Source: Muribaculaceae bacterium Isolate-037 (Harlan)
GTDB lineage: Bacteria > Bacteroidota > Bacteroidia > Bacteroidales > Muribaculaceae
Length of the DNA: 64,000 nucleotides
Direction: 5' to 3'
Assembly (NCBI GenBank): GCA_003762615.1
Contig: RIAZ01000003.1
Coordinates: 186,001 to 250,000, forward strand
The notes under the pieces were generated by a model that saw only the letters and a list, made by a program, of their open reading frames with translations, was not told the DNA's origin and did no database searches. The first letter of the stretch is position 1; each line of letters starts with the position of its first letter. Both the position numbers and the translations under genes were made by a program. This document shows, one piece after another, positions 7,194 through 15,236 of this stretch.

Positions 7194-7928
7194 TTAGAAA
7201 AGGGATTGTTGAGCGACAGCACCAGTGAGGCGTTTCATTGCCGGCTCAAAGTATTTTTGTAGTATCTCACACCCGATAAACTTACGCTTTTCCTTGTGGC
7301 AGGCTATCGCGGTGGAGAAAGAGCCGGCGTAAGCATCAAAAACAATATCGCCCTCTTTCGTATGGAGCAACAAAAGGTGTTGTAGTAGGCTCACGGGCTT
7401 TTCTGTTTCATGTATTCGCTGGGCGGCTTGGGGCGGTTGATTGCGAAATGTTTTCAGTTGCATATCATAACCGAGGGAGTTGTAGGTAACGCCTTTCTCG
7501 CGCACATACACGATAAATTCCAGATTGTTAATGTAACACCCATTACCTAATGGTATAGGATTAGGCTTATCCCACACCAAAAGAGTTGCCACATAGCCTC
7601 GCTGCTCCCACCATGTCATTATGCGCCCTATCTGCTTATTAGAGCAAAACACACATATATTCACGCGCTTGCAAATCCGCTCAAACTCGCTAAAAATCTT
7701 GTCGTAGTCAATACCTTGCGACACGAAATATAGAGAGCTATTCTTACGCGATTGTATCTGCTTGCGTGTGCAGAAATCCCCATGTGCGCCACCACCGTTA
7801 AGGTCTAAATCGTAGGGTATATCTGACAATATGAAATCCACGCTGTTATCGGGCATATCGCACATGACACTTTCGCAATCGGCATTGTAGCATTTGCAAT
7901 CTCCCACCATTAAGCCAATCATAATCAA
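7194..7928 (-). CDS. Phage DNA adenine/cytosine-N methyltransferase
   Basis: This 244-residue enzyme has the amino-methyltransferase motif IV as SDIPYD near residue 36 (DIPY instead of the usual DPPY). The AdoMet-binding motif I occurs as VFDAYAGSFSTAIACHKEKRKFIGCEI near residue 210, giving the beta-class order (motif IV before motif I). TEKPVSLLQHLL is the usual motif before it. It would methylate N6 of adenine or N4 of cytosine, protecting phage DNA from restriction or marking it. No restriction endonuclease is adjacent. It overlaps the ASCH-like gene by 4 bp. Confidence 0.85.
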   Translation of the reverse strand: MIMIGLMVGDCKCYNADCESVMCDMPDNSVDFILSDIPYDLDLNGGGAHGDFCTRKQIQSRKNSSLYFVSQGIDYDKIFSEFERICKRVNICVFCSNKQIGRIMTWWEQRGYVATLLVWDKPNPIPLGNGCYINNLEFIVYVREKGVTYNSLGYDMQLKTFRNQPPQAAQRIHETEKPVSLLQHLLLLHTKEGDIVFDAYAGSFSTAIACHKEKRKFIGCEILQKYFEPAMKRLTGAVAQQSLF

Positions 7929-8383
7929 TAGCGAAAATCGGTGAAATGAATAATCTTACCTTTGAACACGTTACCCTTGTGTACGCTACCAAAAAACCAC
8001 TCTATAAAGTCAGAGAGTTCGAGGCCGTCATTCTTGGCGAGTAATTCGACCGGGACCGGCTTTCCGTCAACCCATGCTTGAGGCGTTTCATCATCAACCC
8101 CGTAGGTAATTGTGATGTCTTGCAGTCCTACTTGCACGAATTGTTTTATGTCGGCTTGCTCGGAGTTGTAGGGGCGGCCCGTCCATTCACGCACACAAAG
8201 GATTTTCTTGCCCTCGTTGATGTCGGCAATCTTTTTCTCCCATTGCTCTTTCTCATCTGCGCGTATGGTGTGGATTTTGCGGCCGGCAAAGAGCTTGACC
8301 GCAAACAGGGTGTTTATCCCTCTTTTGGAATGAGTGGCCGGGAATACTCGGCACAATGTCAATATTACTTTTTTGCGTTTCAT
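7925..8383 (-). CDS. ASCH-like domain phage protein
   Basis: The 152-residue protein contains HSKRGINTLFAVKLFAGRKIHTIR and a central VREWTGRPYNSEQ, matching the pattern of ASCH/PUA-like domains found in phages and predicted to bind RNA or modified nucleotides. It lies between two DNA methyltransferase genes with 4-bp overlaps on both sides (7925-7928 and 8380-8383), so all three are translationally coupled. Association with base modification or its recognition is suggested by that context only. Confidence 0.6.
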   Translation of the reverse strand: MKRKKVILTLCRVFPATHSKRGINTLFAVKLFAGRKIHTIRADEKEQWEKKIADINEGKKILCVREWTGRPYNSEQADIKQFVQVGLQDITITYGVDDETPQAWVDGKPVPVELLAKNDGLELSDFIEWFFGSVHKGNVFKGKIIHFTDFRY

Positions 8384-9357
8384 TTCACTTGGTTAATTTT
8401 TGATAGCCATTGTTCATAAACTTGTGTAGCGATTTGAGCAATCATTATTGGCGGTACACTCATTCCGCATATATAGTGTGGCTTTTGTGAGCCGAAATCG
8501 TAGTCTTGAGGGAAAGATGATACTTTGCAAATGTCTGATTTGGAGAGCCATTTGCGCTCCCATGCCGGCATAGGGCTTGCCTTATCACGATAGCTTGCTA
8601 AGAGCGTTGGGTGTACGTCTGTTTTTTGCACTAATGCACATTGCTGATATTTCTTTTCCTCTCCACGCTGTAAGCGGCCGTAGTCCTCAACATAGCATTT
8701 GGTGGTTATCTCATCGCCCAATTCAAGTTCTGCGTCCTCACACGTTATGCGTGGCTCGTTGAAAGCGAGATTAAGGTGCGGTACCACGTCAAAAAGATTG
8801 TATCGCACTGGCACATGGTCTATGAGGTCTTTTCTAAGGCACACGAAAAAGACACGCTCACGCCTTTGTGGTACGCCCATATCCTGACCGTCCAGTAGCC
8901 AGTGTTGGCAATAATAGCCCGCTGCGTCAAACTCGGCATAGATACGTTGCACATACTTTTTCGCGTCTCCTTGTAAGAGTCCTTTCACGTTCTCAGCGAT
9001 TACAACTTTGGGCTGGAGCTTTCGCGCAACCTCTATGAAATCGAAAAAGAGCGTATCAAGCACTTGGGTTGCTTGACCCTCACGAAACTTTTTCTCAACG
9101 CCCCATGCCTCCTCTCGGCTGCCTGCCATTGAGAAAGCGGAGCATGGCGGGGACCCGTCCAGAATGTCAAGATTATAGAGTGCGTCCGGGTATGCAGTCC
9201 TCTCTCGGAATGTCTGTATCGGTTCCAGAAACGGATAGCGTGGGTGGTGATTTGTTTCGTATAAGCTCATAACGCGAGGGTCAATTTCATTACAACCTAT
9301 TACATCGTAACCAGCTAATTTATAGCCCATTGTTGACCCCCCCCACAAGCAAAGCAC
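8380..9357 (-). CDS. DNA cytosine-5 methyltransferase, N terminus shifted at a G8 tract
   Basis: The frame shows C5-methyltransferase motifs in order: the end of motif I (STMGYKLAGYDVIG), motif IV with catalytic Cys (DGSPPCSAFS, C72), VVIAENVKGLL (motif VI) and GVPQRRERVFFV (motif VIII). A target-recognition region and YICGMSVPP (motif X-like) follow. Only a GTG at 9357 is available as start, which would leave out the beginning of motif I. The missing residues are encoded in another frame from an ATG at 9431, joined at eight G residues (9337-9344). With one G more, or two less, the two frames fuse into a normal protein of about 350 residues. As read, the gene is off or weakly expressed. Confidence 0.85.
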   Translation of the reverse strand: MLCLWGGSTMGYKLAGYDVIGCNEIDPRVMSLYETNHHPRYPFLEPIQTFRERTAYPDALYNLDILDGSPPCSAFSMAGSREEAWGVEKKFREGQATQVLDTLFFDFIEVARKLQPKVVIAENVKGLLQGDAKKYVQRIYAEFDAAGYYCQHWLLDGQDMGVPQRRERVFFVCLRKDLIDHVPVRYNLFDVVPHLNLAFNEPRITCEDAELELGDEITTKCYVEDYGRLQRGEEKKYQQCALVQKTDVHPTLLASYRDKASPMPAWERKWLSKSDICKVSSFPQDYDFGSQKPHYICGMSVPPIMIAQIATQVYEQWLSKINQVK

Positions 9358-9431
9358 GAAAACACCACACCCTTATCTTTGCTGAAATGAGCGTCTTTGA
9401 GAGTCCAGTTGTAGTTAAATTTATGCTTCAT
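9315..9431 (-). CDS. Out-of-frame N terminus of the C5 methyltransferase
   Basis: From an ATG at 9431 this 38-codon frame encodes MKHKFNYNWTLKDA followed by KGVVFSCFACGGG. The latter is the start of motif I, whose remainder (STMGYKLAG) lies in the next frame beyond the G8 tract. It then ends at TAG. The upstream gene stops at 9478, so the position fits a true gene start. Confidence 0.7.
   Translation of the reverse strand: MKHKFNYNWTLKDAHFSKDKGVVFSCFACGGGQQWAIN
9337..9344 (-). repeat. Homopolymeric G8 tract within methyltransferase motif I
   Basis: Eight C on the plus strand (G on the coding strand) sit where the two methyltransferase frames meet. Six or nine G would restore the full frame. 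Such a tract is prone to slipped-strand changes, or to sequencing error. Confidence 0.9.
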
Positions 9432-9477
9432 TTTGCTTTGTAATTGTTCGGTGAACACACTTTTAGGGAGAGAAAGA

Positions 9478-10299
9478 TTAACGCCGGCGGCTACCTCCGT
9501 GTAGCTCTATCACGTTGAATGCTTTGAAGCGGTCTTGCAAACGCCCCTCAAAGCGTTTTTTTAGCTCCTTGACGGTCAGATTGCTTGTGATATGATAGCG
9601 TTTACCATACTGCTGATATATCTCATAGCGGGCAAAGAGAAATTCATCGGTAACTTGGGTTAAAAGCGTACCAAAACTCTTTTGCTGCTCGGTCGCAATA
9701 CCCAAGTCATTAAGACAAATGTTATACGGGTCCACACCGTCATAAGCCTCTTGGCGGCTCGCTCCTTTAAGTTCGTTGTAGGTGTACTTGTCAATATGCC
9801 CGAATACCTTTTGATAGTTCATTAGCTGGGTCATACTGATATTGCGAAACTGGTTGTCGTTCTGAGTCGCTTGGAGATAGTCAGCGAAAATTTGCATAAG
9901 CATAGTCTTACCCGTACCCGGCTCACCGATTAAGAGTATGTTCTTGTGAATCTTGTAATCCTCATTTGGAAACACCGTTTCAGCGAGGGGGCAATTGTTG
10001 AAGTAGTAGAGCAAGAAACGCAACACGTTCTTATTATGCTCATCTACTACGAATTGCGAAAACTCGCGTAGCATATAGTTGTTACCCATTTCAAGCACCA
10101 TAGCGGCGTGTACGTTGTATTCCTCATGGTCGGTAAGGTCATACTTAAAACCTTTCAGAATAGTCTTTCGCCGGCGCATCACCAGATTGCGGGCTTGTTC
10201 CTGTTGTAATTTGTACCGCTCTTGTTGCATTTGGCGCAAAAGCTCCAATGCCGCCTGCTGGTTTTGCGGTAGTCGTAATTGTTGGGGGTCGAGTGCCAT
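9478..10299 (-). CDS. DnaC-like AAA+ helicase loader
   Basis: The 273-residue protein has a Walker A motif GEPGTGKT near residue 128, a Walker B-like YNICLNDLGI, and a sensor-type ITSNLTVKELKKRF with basic Arg finger residues, the arrangement of DnaC/DnaA-like loaders. A Gln-rich coiled coil (residues 5-45) precedes the ATPase. It would load the host replicative helicase at the phage origin. The first ATG at 10299 lies 155 bp inside the upstream gene, an unusually long overlap; Met41 (10179) would still leave the ATPase whole. Both frames look like real protein, so I keep the long form. Confidence 0.85.
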   Translation of the reverse strand: MALDPQQLRLPQNQQAALELLRQMQQERYKLQQEQARNLVMRRRKTILKGFKYDLTDHEEYNVHAAMVLEMGNNYMLREFSQFVVDEHNKNVLRFLLYYFNNCPLAETVFPNEDYKIHKNILLIGEPGTGKTMLMQIFADYLQATQNDNQFRNISMTQLMNYQKVFGHIDKYTYNELKGASRQEAYDGVDPYNICLNDLGIATEQQKSFGTLLTQVTDEFLFARYEIYQQYGKRYHITSNLTVKELKKRFEGRLQDRFKAFNVIELHGGSRRR

Positions 10300-11032
10300 A
10301 TCTTAGTTGCTCATCGTTATATCTGTTTACTACCCAATTAAGGATAGCTCTATAATCACTTCTGTATCGCTTGCCATTCTGCCCTTTGTAGTTGTCAAGA
10401 ATTTCTATCATACGCTTTACTGCTGGCTCGGTGTGTTCCTCACACAACTTGGCGTATTCATCTCTTGTAAGGCTTACATTTTCAGCGTATTTATATTTTC
10501 TCTTTTTCTCGGCTTTCGCCTTTTGTTCGGGCGTAAGCTCTGGGGGCATTTCGGGAATTTCCTCATTATTGAATAATTGAGGTATTGGTGTGGCTTGCTT
10601 GCTTTCGGGGGGTGGCTCTACAACCACGGAGGCTTGCTGATTGGGGGTAATTTCTTGTATAACCGCAAACACCTTGCCTTTGGTTATCTCTCCACCTTTG
10701 CGACCAGCATTGCGCCTTACGCTACTTATGCGCTCCTTGCGCACCATTTCGGGAGAGTGGTAAGCTCCGTTATTGTCTATTGCCAACAATCCGCTCTCAA
10801 TGAGAATTTCAAGCGAGATAGGGTCTATTTGCAATTCTCGTAGGATTTGCCCCTTTGTATAGGGCTTTCCGTTAGAGTGCGCCATAATCCCCCGTGTGGG
10901 GCTATCCCACATATAGCAAAGCAATGTAAGCCATATCCCCCTTACATCGTAAGAGAGAGTATTGACACGGGGGCTGTCTAACCATTCCCCCGTGTCAATA
11001 GGCATTAGGGATTTAATCCGCTTGTTTGCCAT
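10145..11032 (-). CDS. Phage replisome organiser-like protein (DnaD/winged-helix type)
   Basis: The 295-residue protein starts with residues resembling winged-helix N domains of phage replication initiators (VNTLSYDVRGIWLTLLCYMWDSP, then GQILRELQIDPISLEILIESGLL). A basic ISSVRRNAGRKGG follows, then a linker and a C-terminal helical region (LTRDEYAKLCEEH, KRYRSDYRAILNWVVNRY) like the DnaD-type domain of replisome organisers. Its 3' end overlaps the DnaC-like gene. Together they form the replication-initiation pair. It could carry the phage origin inside its gene, as in lambdoid phages; no iterons were seen there. Confidence 0.7.
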   Translation of the reverse strand: MANKRIKSLMPIDTGEWLDSPRVNTLSYDVRGIWLTLLCYMWDSPTRGIMAHSNGKPYTKGQILRELQIDPISLEILIESGLLAIDNNGAYHSPEMVRKERISSVRRNAGRKGGEITKGKVFAVIQEITPNQQASVVVEPPPESKQATPIPQLFNNEEIPEMPPELTPEQKAKAEKKRKYKYAENVSLTRDEYAKLCEEHTEPAVKRMIEILDNYKGQNGKRYRSDYRAILNWVVNRYNDEQLRYGTRPPTITTTAKPAGGIGAFAPNATRAVQITTGTSPQSGDAPAKDYSERF

Positions 11033-11048
11033 AGGGGAGTTGCAGTCG

Positions 11049-11795
11049 TTATGCTTCGATTATGGCAATGTCGGGGGCAACCCCGCGGATTTTGTCAAGC
11101 ACCGCGTCAATGGTCTTATCGCAATATTGGTCGGTGAGTTCCTTTGCACCCGGAGAAACAAGCTGTAAGAACACCTCGCCGTCCGTGAGGTAGTGGTCAA
11201 ATTCCACGTCAAACGTGGTTTTTTCCGGCCCCTTGAAAATGGGGATTTTAACGGTGAACGACTTGGGGAGATTGCTTTCTACGGTCTGGCGGTACACCTC
11301 GGCGCGAGAGCCGGACGGGTCATGCTGCTTTTCAATTTGAGATTGTGCGTTAGCCTTGAAATTCTTGAGGGCAGATACAAGTTTCATACAAATCTCTTTA
11401 TCTTCAAAGGCTGCGCGATTGAGGCGAATGAATTGCCCCAGTTTTGCTGGTGTCCAGCCCACATTGGGGTTGTTAATACCGAATTTTGTAAAAAGCTCAG
11501 AGAGTTCAGCAGAGCCAGTTATTGTGCCTTTTTTGTAGGGGTCGCTTTCGTTGATTGTGAGAGTGATTGCGTATTTGTCGCGCTCAACGAGAATAAACGC
11601 CTCTGCTTGGTTGATTGTGTCAACGCGCTTTTCCAGCCAGTCAAGCGGAGTTGAGAGCACGCCGGCGATTTCGATTTTTTCCGGGGCTTTCTGGTCCAGC
11701 ACCTTGCCGGCCACACCCTCGCGGTAAACCACCTCAATAGGCTTTTCGCCTGTGTAGTTTTCGATTGTGAGATTGATTTTGTTGTTATCTTCCAT
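11049..11795 (-). CDS. Hypothetical phage protein, recombination region
   Basis: The 248-residue protein begins MEDNNKINLTIENYTGEKP and has an N-terminal beta-rich half and a helical middle (LSELFTKFGINNP, LGQFIRLNRAAF). The C-terminal half is beta-rich with PKSFTVKIPIFKG. It somewhat resembles DUF2303-type phage proteins, which lie in early gene blocks, but I cannot confirm this by eye. No catalytic motif is visible. It lies 28 bp after the coiled-coil protein gene in the leftward operon. Confidence 0.6.
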   Translation of the reverse strand: MEDNNKINLTIENYTGEKPIEVVYREGVAGKVLDQKAPEKIEIAGVLSTPLDWLEKRVDTINQAEAFILVERDKYAITLTINESDPYKKGTITGSAELSELFTKFGINNPNVGWTPAKLGQFIRLNRAAFEDKEICMKLVSALKNFKANAQSQIEKQHDPSGSRAEVYRQTVESNLPKSFTVKIPIFKGPEKTTFDVEFDHYLTDGEVFLQLVSPGAKELTDQYCDKTIDAVLDKIRGVAPDIAIIEA

Positions 11796-11823
11796 TGTGG
11801 TTTGAATTATGGGTGATTATTAC

Positions 11824-12261
11824 TTAGTCATCAGTGCCGGTGCGATTGAAAAAGCGCGTGGCTTGAATGATGTTGCGCTGTCGTTCTTGTGGTGTCATGG
11901 CACGTTCTTCAATCTTGTAACCCTCAGCGGAGTAGTAGGCAGTCTTGCCCTCGTCCACATCTACAAATTTGAATGTGTCGGCCGTTACCCACTCGCCACG
12001 AGCTTTCAACTCATCGAGTATCTTGCCGCGGCGTTCAAGCAAAGGCTTGATACGCCCTTTTATGTCGGCGCGGACTTGGGCGAGTTCATCTTCAAGCTCA
12101 GTGATTTGGATTGATACCTGCTCCAATTCGGCGCGGCGGTCATTCACCTCATCTTGGGAGAAAGAGCGCGTAAAACTACGCGGCTCTATTTGGTCGCAGT
12201 TATCCCGTAGCATTTGCTCACGAGCTTCGACCGGGTCGTTGGGAAACATTACATCTTGCAT
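11824..12261 (-). CDS. Coiled-coil hypothetical phage protein
   Basis: The 145-residue protein has a long charged helix (residues 33-80, VNDRRAELEQVSIQITELED and on) predicted as coiled coil. A short C-terminal region with ERAMTPQERQRNIIQATRFF follows. No enzyme motif is seen. It lies between two unassigned genes of the recombination/replication operon, so a role as scaffold or accessory factor is possible but unproven. Confidence 0.6.
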   Translation of the reverse strand: MQDVMFPNDPVEAREQMLRDNCDQIEPRSFTRSFSQDEVNDRRAELEQVSIQITELEDELAQVRADIKGRIKPLLERRGKILDELKARGEWVTADTFKFVDVDEGKTAYYSAEGYKIEERAMTPQERQRNIIQATRFFNRTGTDD

Positions 12262-12293
12262 ATCCCTATGTATTTTGGGATTGTTGGTTGCAG

Positions 12294-12938
12294 TTATTCA
12301 AGATGACCGCCTACCGTGAAATTGTAGGCATAGGCTTCAGCCCACAGCTCCACGAATTGCTTGCCAAAGTATTCTGCCTTTTCCTCGGTGTCAAGGCACA
12401 AGCGGAACGCCCCATCCGCAGTCGTCCACGAGCTACGACCATTCGCAACCAGAGAACCGAAACCCGCAACCGCGCCAGCGCCCGCATCGGCAGACAGGAG
12501 GGCTTTGCGCTGCTCATCTTCCATGCCTGCTATCTCTGAGGGTGTCCAGAGTGCAAGTACCGGGTACCACCATACTTTGCTCCCGTCAGCGGTAGGCTGG
12601 CATTTGTTCTCTCCACCCCAAAGAGCTTTGCAAATAATTTCTAACTTCATCTGTGCGACTATATGCTTGGGGAGAGTGAATAGGTCTGCTATACCTTCTC
12701 CATCACGCACGAGTAGTGATTTGTTAAGGATTGGCTCTATTCCAAGAGCCTCACAAGCGTCCTCATAGGAGCGTATGGTGGTGTAGTCGGATAGACTGGG
12801 TGCCGGTCGAGCCGGCGTTGCAGTTGTGTCGTTATCGCCCACGAGTGTGGCGAGAATTTTGCGCGTGTTGTCATCGGCCATTGCATAAGCAGCCTCATAA
12901 TTCGCGGTTGTGATTTTGAGTTCTTTGTTTTCTCTCAT
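12294..12938 (-). CDS. Hypothetical phage protein (conserved-looking early protein)
   Basis: The 214-residue protein contains SYEDACEALGIEP, then a central region with KLEIICKALWGG and VWWYPVLALWTP, and a C-terminal FRLCLDTEEKAEYFGKQFVELW. The Trp-rich middle and FCLDTEEKAxYFGxQF-like tail recur, from memory, in Bacteroidetes phages and mobile elements without known function. It overlaps the next upstream gene by 44 bp. No signal peptide, membrane segment or catalytic site was seen. Confidence 0.6.
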   Translation of the reverse strand: MRENKELKITTANYEAAYAMADDNTRKILATLVGDNDTTATPARPAPSLSDYTTIRSYEDACEALGIEPILNKSLLVRDGEGIADLFTLPKHIVAQMKLEIICKALWGGENKCQPTADGSKVWWYPVLALWTPSEIAGMEDEQRKALLSADAGAGAVAGFGSLVANGRSSWTTADGAFRLCLDTEEKAEYFGKQFVELWAEAYAYNFTVGGHLE

Positions 12939-13092
12939 CGTCTAATTGTTTTAATTTATTGAGGTTTATCTTTGTCATTCGTATTGCATTTGCCGCTCTT
13001 AGGCTCTTGGTAGGGTTAGGCGGCAAGAGGTCTAATATCATCGGAATGTGTCTTACCAACTCCGAGATTACGTTGTCAGCTACTTGTATCAT
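12895..13092 (-). CDS. Small hypothetical phage protein
   Basis: The start at 13092 (MIQVADNVISELVRH) gives 65 residues and a short overlap with the NinB-like gene. A start at 13149 would give 84 residues but overlap by 74 bp. The protein is helical with a basic C terminus (KQLDDERKQRTQNHNREL). No family recognised. Confidence 0.5.
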   Translation of the reverse strand: MIQVADNVISELVRHIPMILDLLPPNPTKSLRAANAIRMTKINLNKLKQLDDERKQRTQNHNREL

Positions 13093-13507
13093 TCGTGCGC
13101 CAATATTTATCCGGGTCCGGTATTTCGATTCCGAGAAATTCACGCCCATACTCTCTTAGTTTTTCGCAATATGTCGAGAATTGCACGGTATTCATTGTGG
13201 CTGTCGAGCTTGGAAATTCCACGATTTCGCCCGTGTGTCGGTTTACAACGCTATCTTTCGCAATGAGAGCCTTGAAAAACTCATGCACTTGCTCCACCGT
13301 TGTAAACTCCCAACCAGCCTCTAAAAGCCCGTCTAAGAGCATTGGGTAAATACAGCCCCAGAGCCAACCGTTTTGGTCGTTGGTGCGCGGCTTGCGGATT
13401 TTCTTTACCTCAATGAGATAAAGCCCATCGCATACCTGCGCAAACCACTCATACAGGGGCCGGAGATTGAATAGCCCGTTAATCTTTTCAACCATCACCT
13501 TTGCCAT
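13076..13507 (-). CDS. NinB-like recombination protein
   Basis: The ATG at 13507 (MAKVMVEKING) is chosen because it lies just past the stop of the MBL-fold gene; a start at 13528 would overlap it. The 143-residue protein contains RKPRTNDQNGWLWGC (the D-Q-N-x-x-L/W pattern of NinB proteins), VEQVHEFFKAL, and STATMNTVQFSTYCEKLREYG, which fits the C-terminal conserved helix. Lambda NinB (Orf) loads or assists recombinases on SSB-coated DNA. Its place two genes after RecT fits. Similarity is by pattern only. Confidence 0.55.
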   Translation of the reverse strand: MAKVMVEKINGLFNLRPLYEWFAQVCDGLYLIEVKKIRKPRTNDQNGWLWGCIYPMLLDGLLEAGWEFTTVEQVHEFFKALIAKDSVVNRHTGEIVEFPSSTATMNTVQFSTYCEKLREYGREFLGIEIPDPDKYWRTNDTSS

Positions 13508-13508
13508 G

Positions 13509-14237
13509 TCAATACTTGGTAATGTCAATGGTTAAACCCGGACTTGCGGCATACACAACCTTACCCGTATGTCGCTCTATCTCGCTTATGAAATGCTCAC
13601 GGTCGCTATTGTGAGCAGAGAGGTGGAGCAATACAATCTCTTGTACATCGGTAAGGTCATGTTCACGGATAACTCGCTTGCAAGTGTCAAGCTCCATGTG
13701 AGAGTTTGGTAGTCGCTCAATCTGGCTTTTGAGTGTGTAACCCTTATTCACCGCCTCAAGCAAGTTGAACGTGGAATAGTTGCACTCTATAAGCAAATGA
13801 TTGAGTTGTGGGAATATTTGCAAACAATCGCAGCTATCGGTCAAGAATAACATACGTCCGCAATCGGGGTGGATAATGTGATAACCCACACAGGGCACAT
13901 CGTGGCAGGCAGGGAAAGGTAGCACCTTAAAACGCCCCAGCTTGTAGCCTTTGTATGGCTGGACAGCAACGGCCCGTGAACTTTCGATTTGCTTTGCAGT
14001 CCATACCTCCGGGAGTGCCAGTGTTGTTATACCACACTCCACCACATTGCGTATGTACTTGGCGTGGTCGTTATGCTGATGTGTAATTAGGCAGCCCGCC
14101 ACCTTGCGGAGATTAAAGCCCAAAGCCTTTTTGACTTTCGCAAAAGCCACACCAGCCTCAAGTATCAAAGCCTCATTGCCATTGTCAAGAACATAGCAAT
14201 TTCCAGCGGACGAGCTACCTAATACTTTCAATTTCAT
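13509..14237 (-). CDS. Metallo-beta-lactamase-fold hydrolase (YycJ/WalJ-like)
   Basis: The 242-residue protein opens with LKVLGSSSAGNCYVL and has the metal-binding signature THQHNDHAKY (HxHxDH, near residue 53). Further ligands are likely His131/Asp153-type residues (FPACHDVP, FLTDSCD) and HLSAHN near the C terminus. This is the architecture of YycJ-type nucleases. It sits directly next to recT, where many phages encode a 5'-3' exonuclease that makes the single strands RecT binds. It may fill that role; this is inference from context. Confidence 0.8.
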   Translation of the reverse strand: MKLKVLGSSSAGNCYVLDNGNEALILEAGVAFAKVKKALGFNLRKVAGCLITHQHNDHAKYIRNVVECGITTLALPEVWTAKQIESSRAVAVQPYKGYKLGRFKVLPFPACHDVPCVGYHIIHPDCGRMLFLTDSCDCLQIFPQLNHLLIECNYSTFNLLEAVNKGYTLKSQIERLPNSHMELDTCKRVIREHDLTDVQEIVLLHLSAHNSDREHFISEIERHTGKVVYAASPGLTIDITKY

Positions 14238-14249
14238 TAGTCGAGCGAA

Positions 14250-15227
14250 TTAAAAGCCACATTCAATATTGTCCGTGGGTAATTCTGACTCATCGGCTGG
14301 AGTCATGCCTACGTCCTCATAATCCACCGTGGTAACGTCAATAGCCTGCGGCGCGGTCGTGGAAGCAATAGCCGGCATGGATTGAGCGGCCGATAATGCC
14401 AATTTAGCATTATCGGTGATGTCATCACTCGCCAAAGCCTTTTGGAGTTCAACCGAGAGGTAGCCATATTTACTAAGTAGATTTCTTAGTGCTGTCTTAA
14501 TAGCCATGCCATGAAAGTTGCCAAGCCAGCCCAGAGAGCCACTATCTGCTACCACGGGGAGCTTTGCAAGCTCCATAAGGGATTCCACGGTAACATCTTT
14601 GGAATACATAAGAGCCTTTGAGTAGCGTTTTGCGTGTTTCGCAACGTCCTCTACGCTCATGTAGAGAGCCTTGTGATAGCCGTTGAGCAATTCGATATAG
14701 GCAAAGTAGCCAATAACGGTATCGCTCTTTTTATCACCCTCTAAGTCGATTTCGCCGGTGAGCTTTGATTTCTTTTGGAGTTCGCCCTCATACACCACAT
14801 CGGCGTTGATGATACGATATTGGCCGGTGCGCATTGCAAGCTGATACAAGCCTTTATAGCCTATCTGGAAAGTAGGCTCATACTGCTTGCGCTTGTTTCC
14901 GTGTTCATCTTTCACGGTGTTGTTGTAGGCTATAATAAAAGCCTGTCCGAGCGATTTGTTGATAGGCAAGCGCAATACGGCCGCTTTGAGAGCCTCTTTT
15001 ACTACGAGGGTAGGGTCACAAAGCTGGAGCTTGCTATCGCTGCTGAAAAGCTCCAATATGCCTGCTATGAATGTCGGTGCGCCCGCTCCGAGGGCATTGT
15101 CAAACTGCTTGCGCATTGCTCTATTGTTGAGTAAGTCATTAAGCATATTGACCGGCGTTTTCTGGACTTGTGTTGCTGTCGGCTGTGGAGCAACGGCCGG
15201 TGCAGTCCTTTGTGTCTGTTGCGTCAT
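14250..15227 (-). CDS. recT: RecT-family single-strand annealing recombinase
   Basis: The 325-residue protein has the RecT core: LPINKSLGQAFIIAYNN, then YEPTFQIGYKGLYQLAMRTGQY, INADVVYEGE and a central WLGNFHGMAIKTALRNLLSKYG region. These are characteristic of RecT/Bet-like annealing proteins. The N and C termini are low-complexity (Pro/Thr/Gln-rich and acidic), as usual. It promotes annealing of single-stranded phage DNA. It lies 10 bp from the SbcC-like ATPase gene and next to the MBL-fold nuclease, making a recombination module. Confidence 0.9.
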   Translation of the reverse strand: MTQQTQRTAPAVAPQPTATQVQKTPVNMLNDLLNNRAMRKQFDNALGAGAPTFIAGILELFSSDSKLQLCDPTLVVKEALKAAVLRLPINKSLGQAFIIAYNNTVKDEHGNKRKQYEPTFQIGYKGLYQLAMRTGQYRIINADVVYEGELQKKSKLTGEIDLEGDKKSDTVIGYFAYIELLNGYHKALYMSVEDVAKHAKRYSKALMYSKDVTVESLMELAKLPVVADSGSLGWLGNFHGMAIKTALRNLLSKYGYLSVELQKALASDDITDNAKLALSAAQSMPAIASTTAPQAIDVTTVDYEDVGMTPADESELPTDNIECGF

Positions 15228-15236
15228 TGTAGTAAC

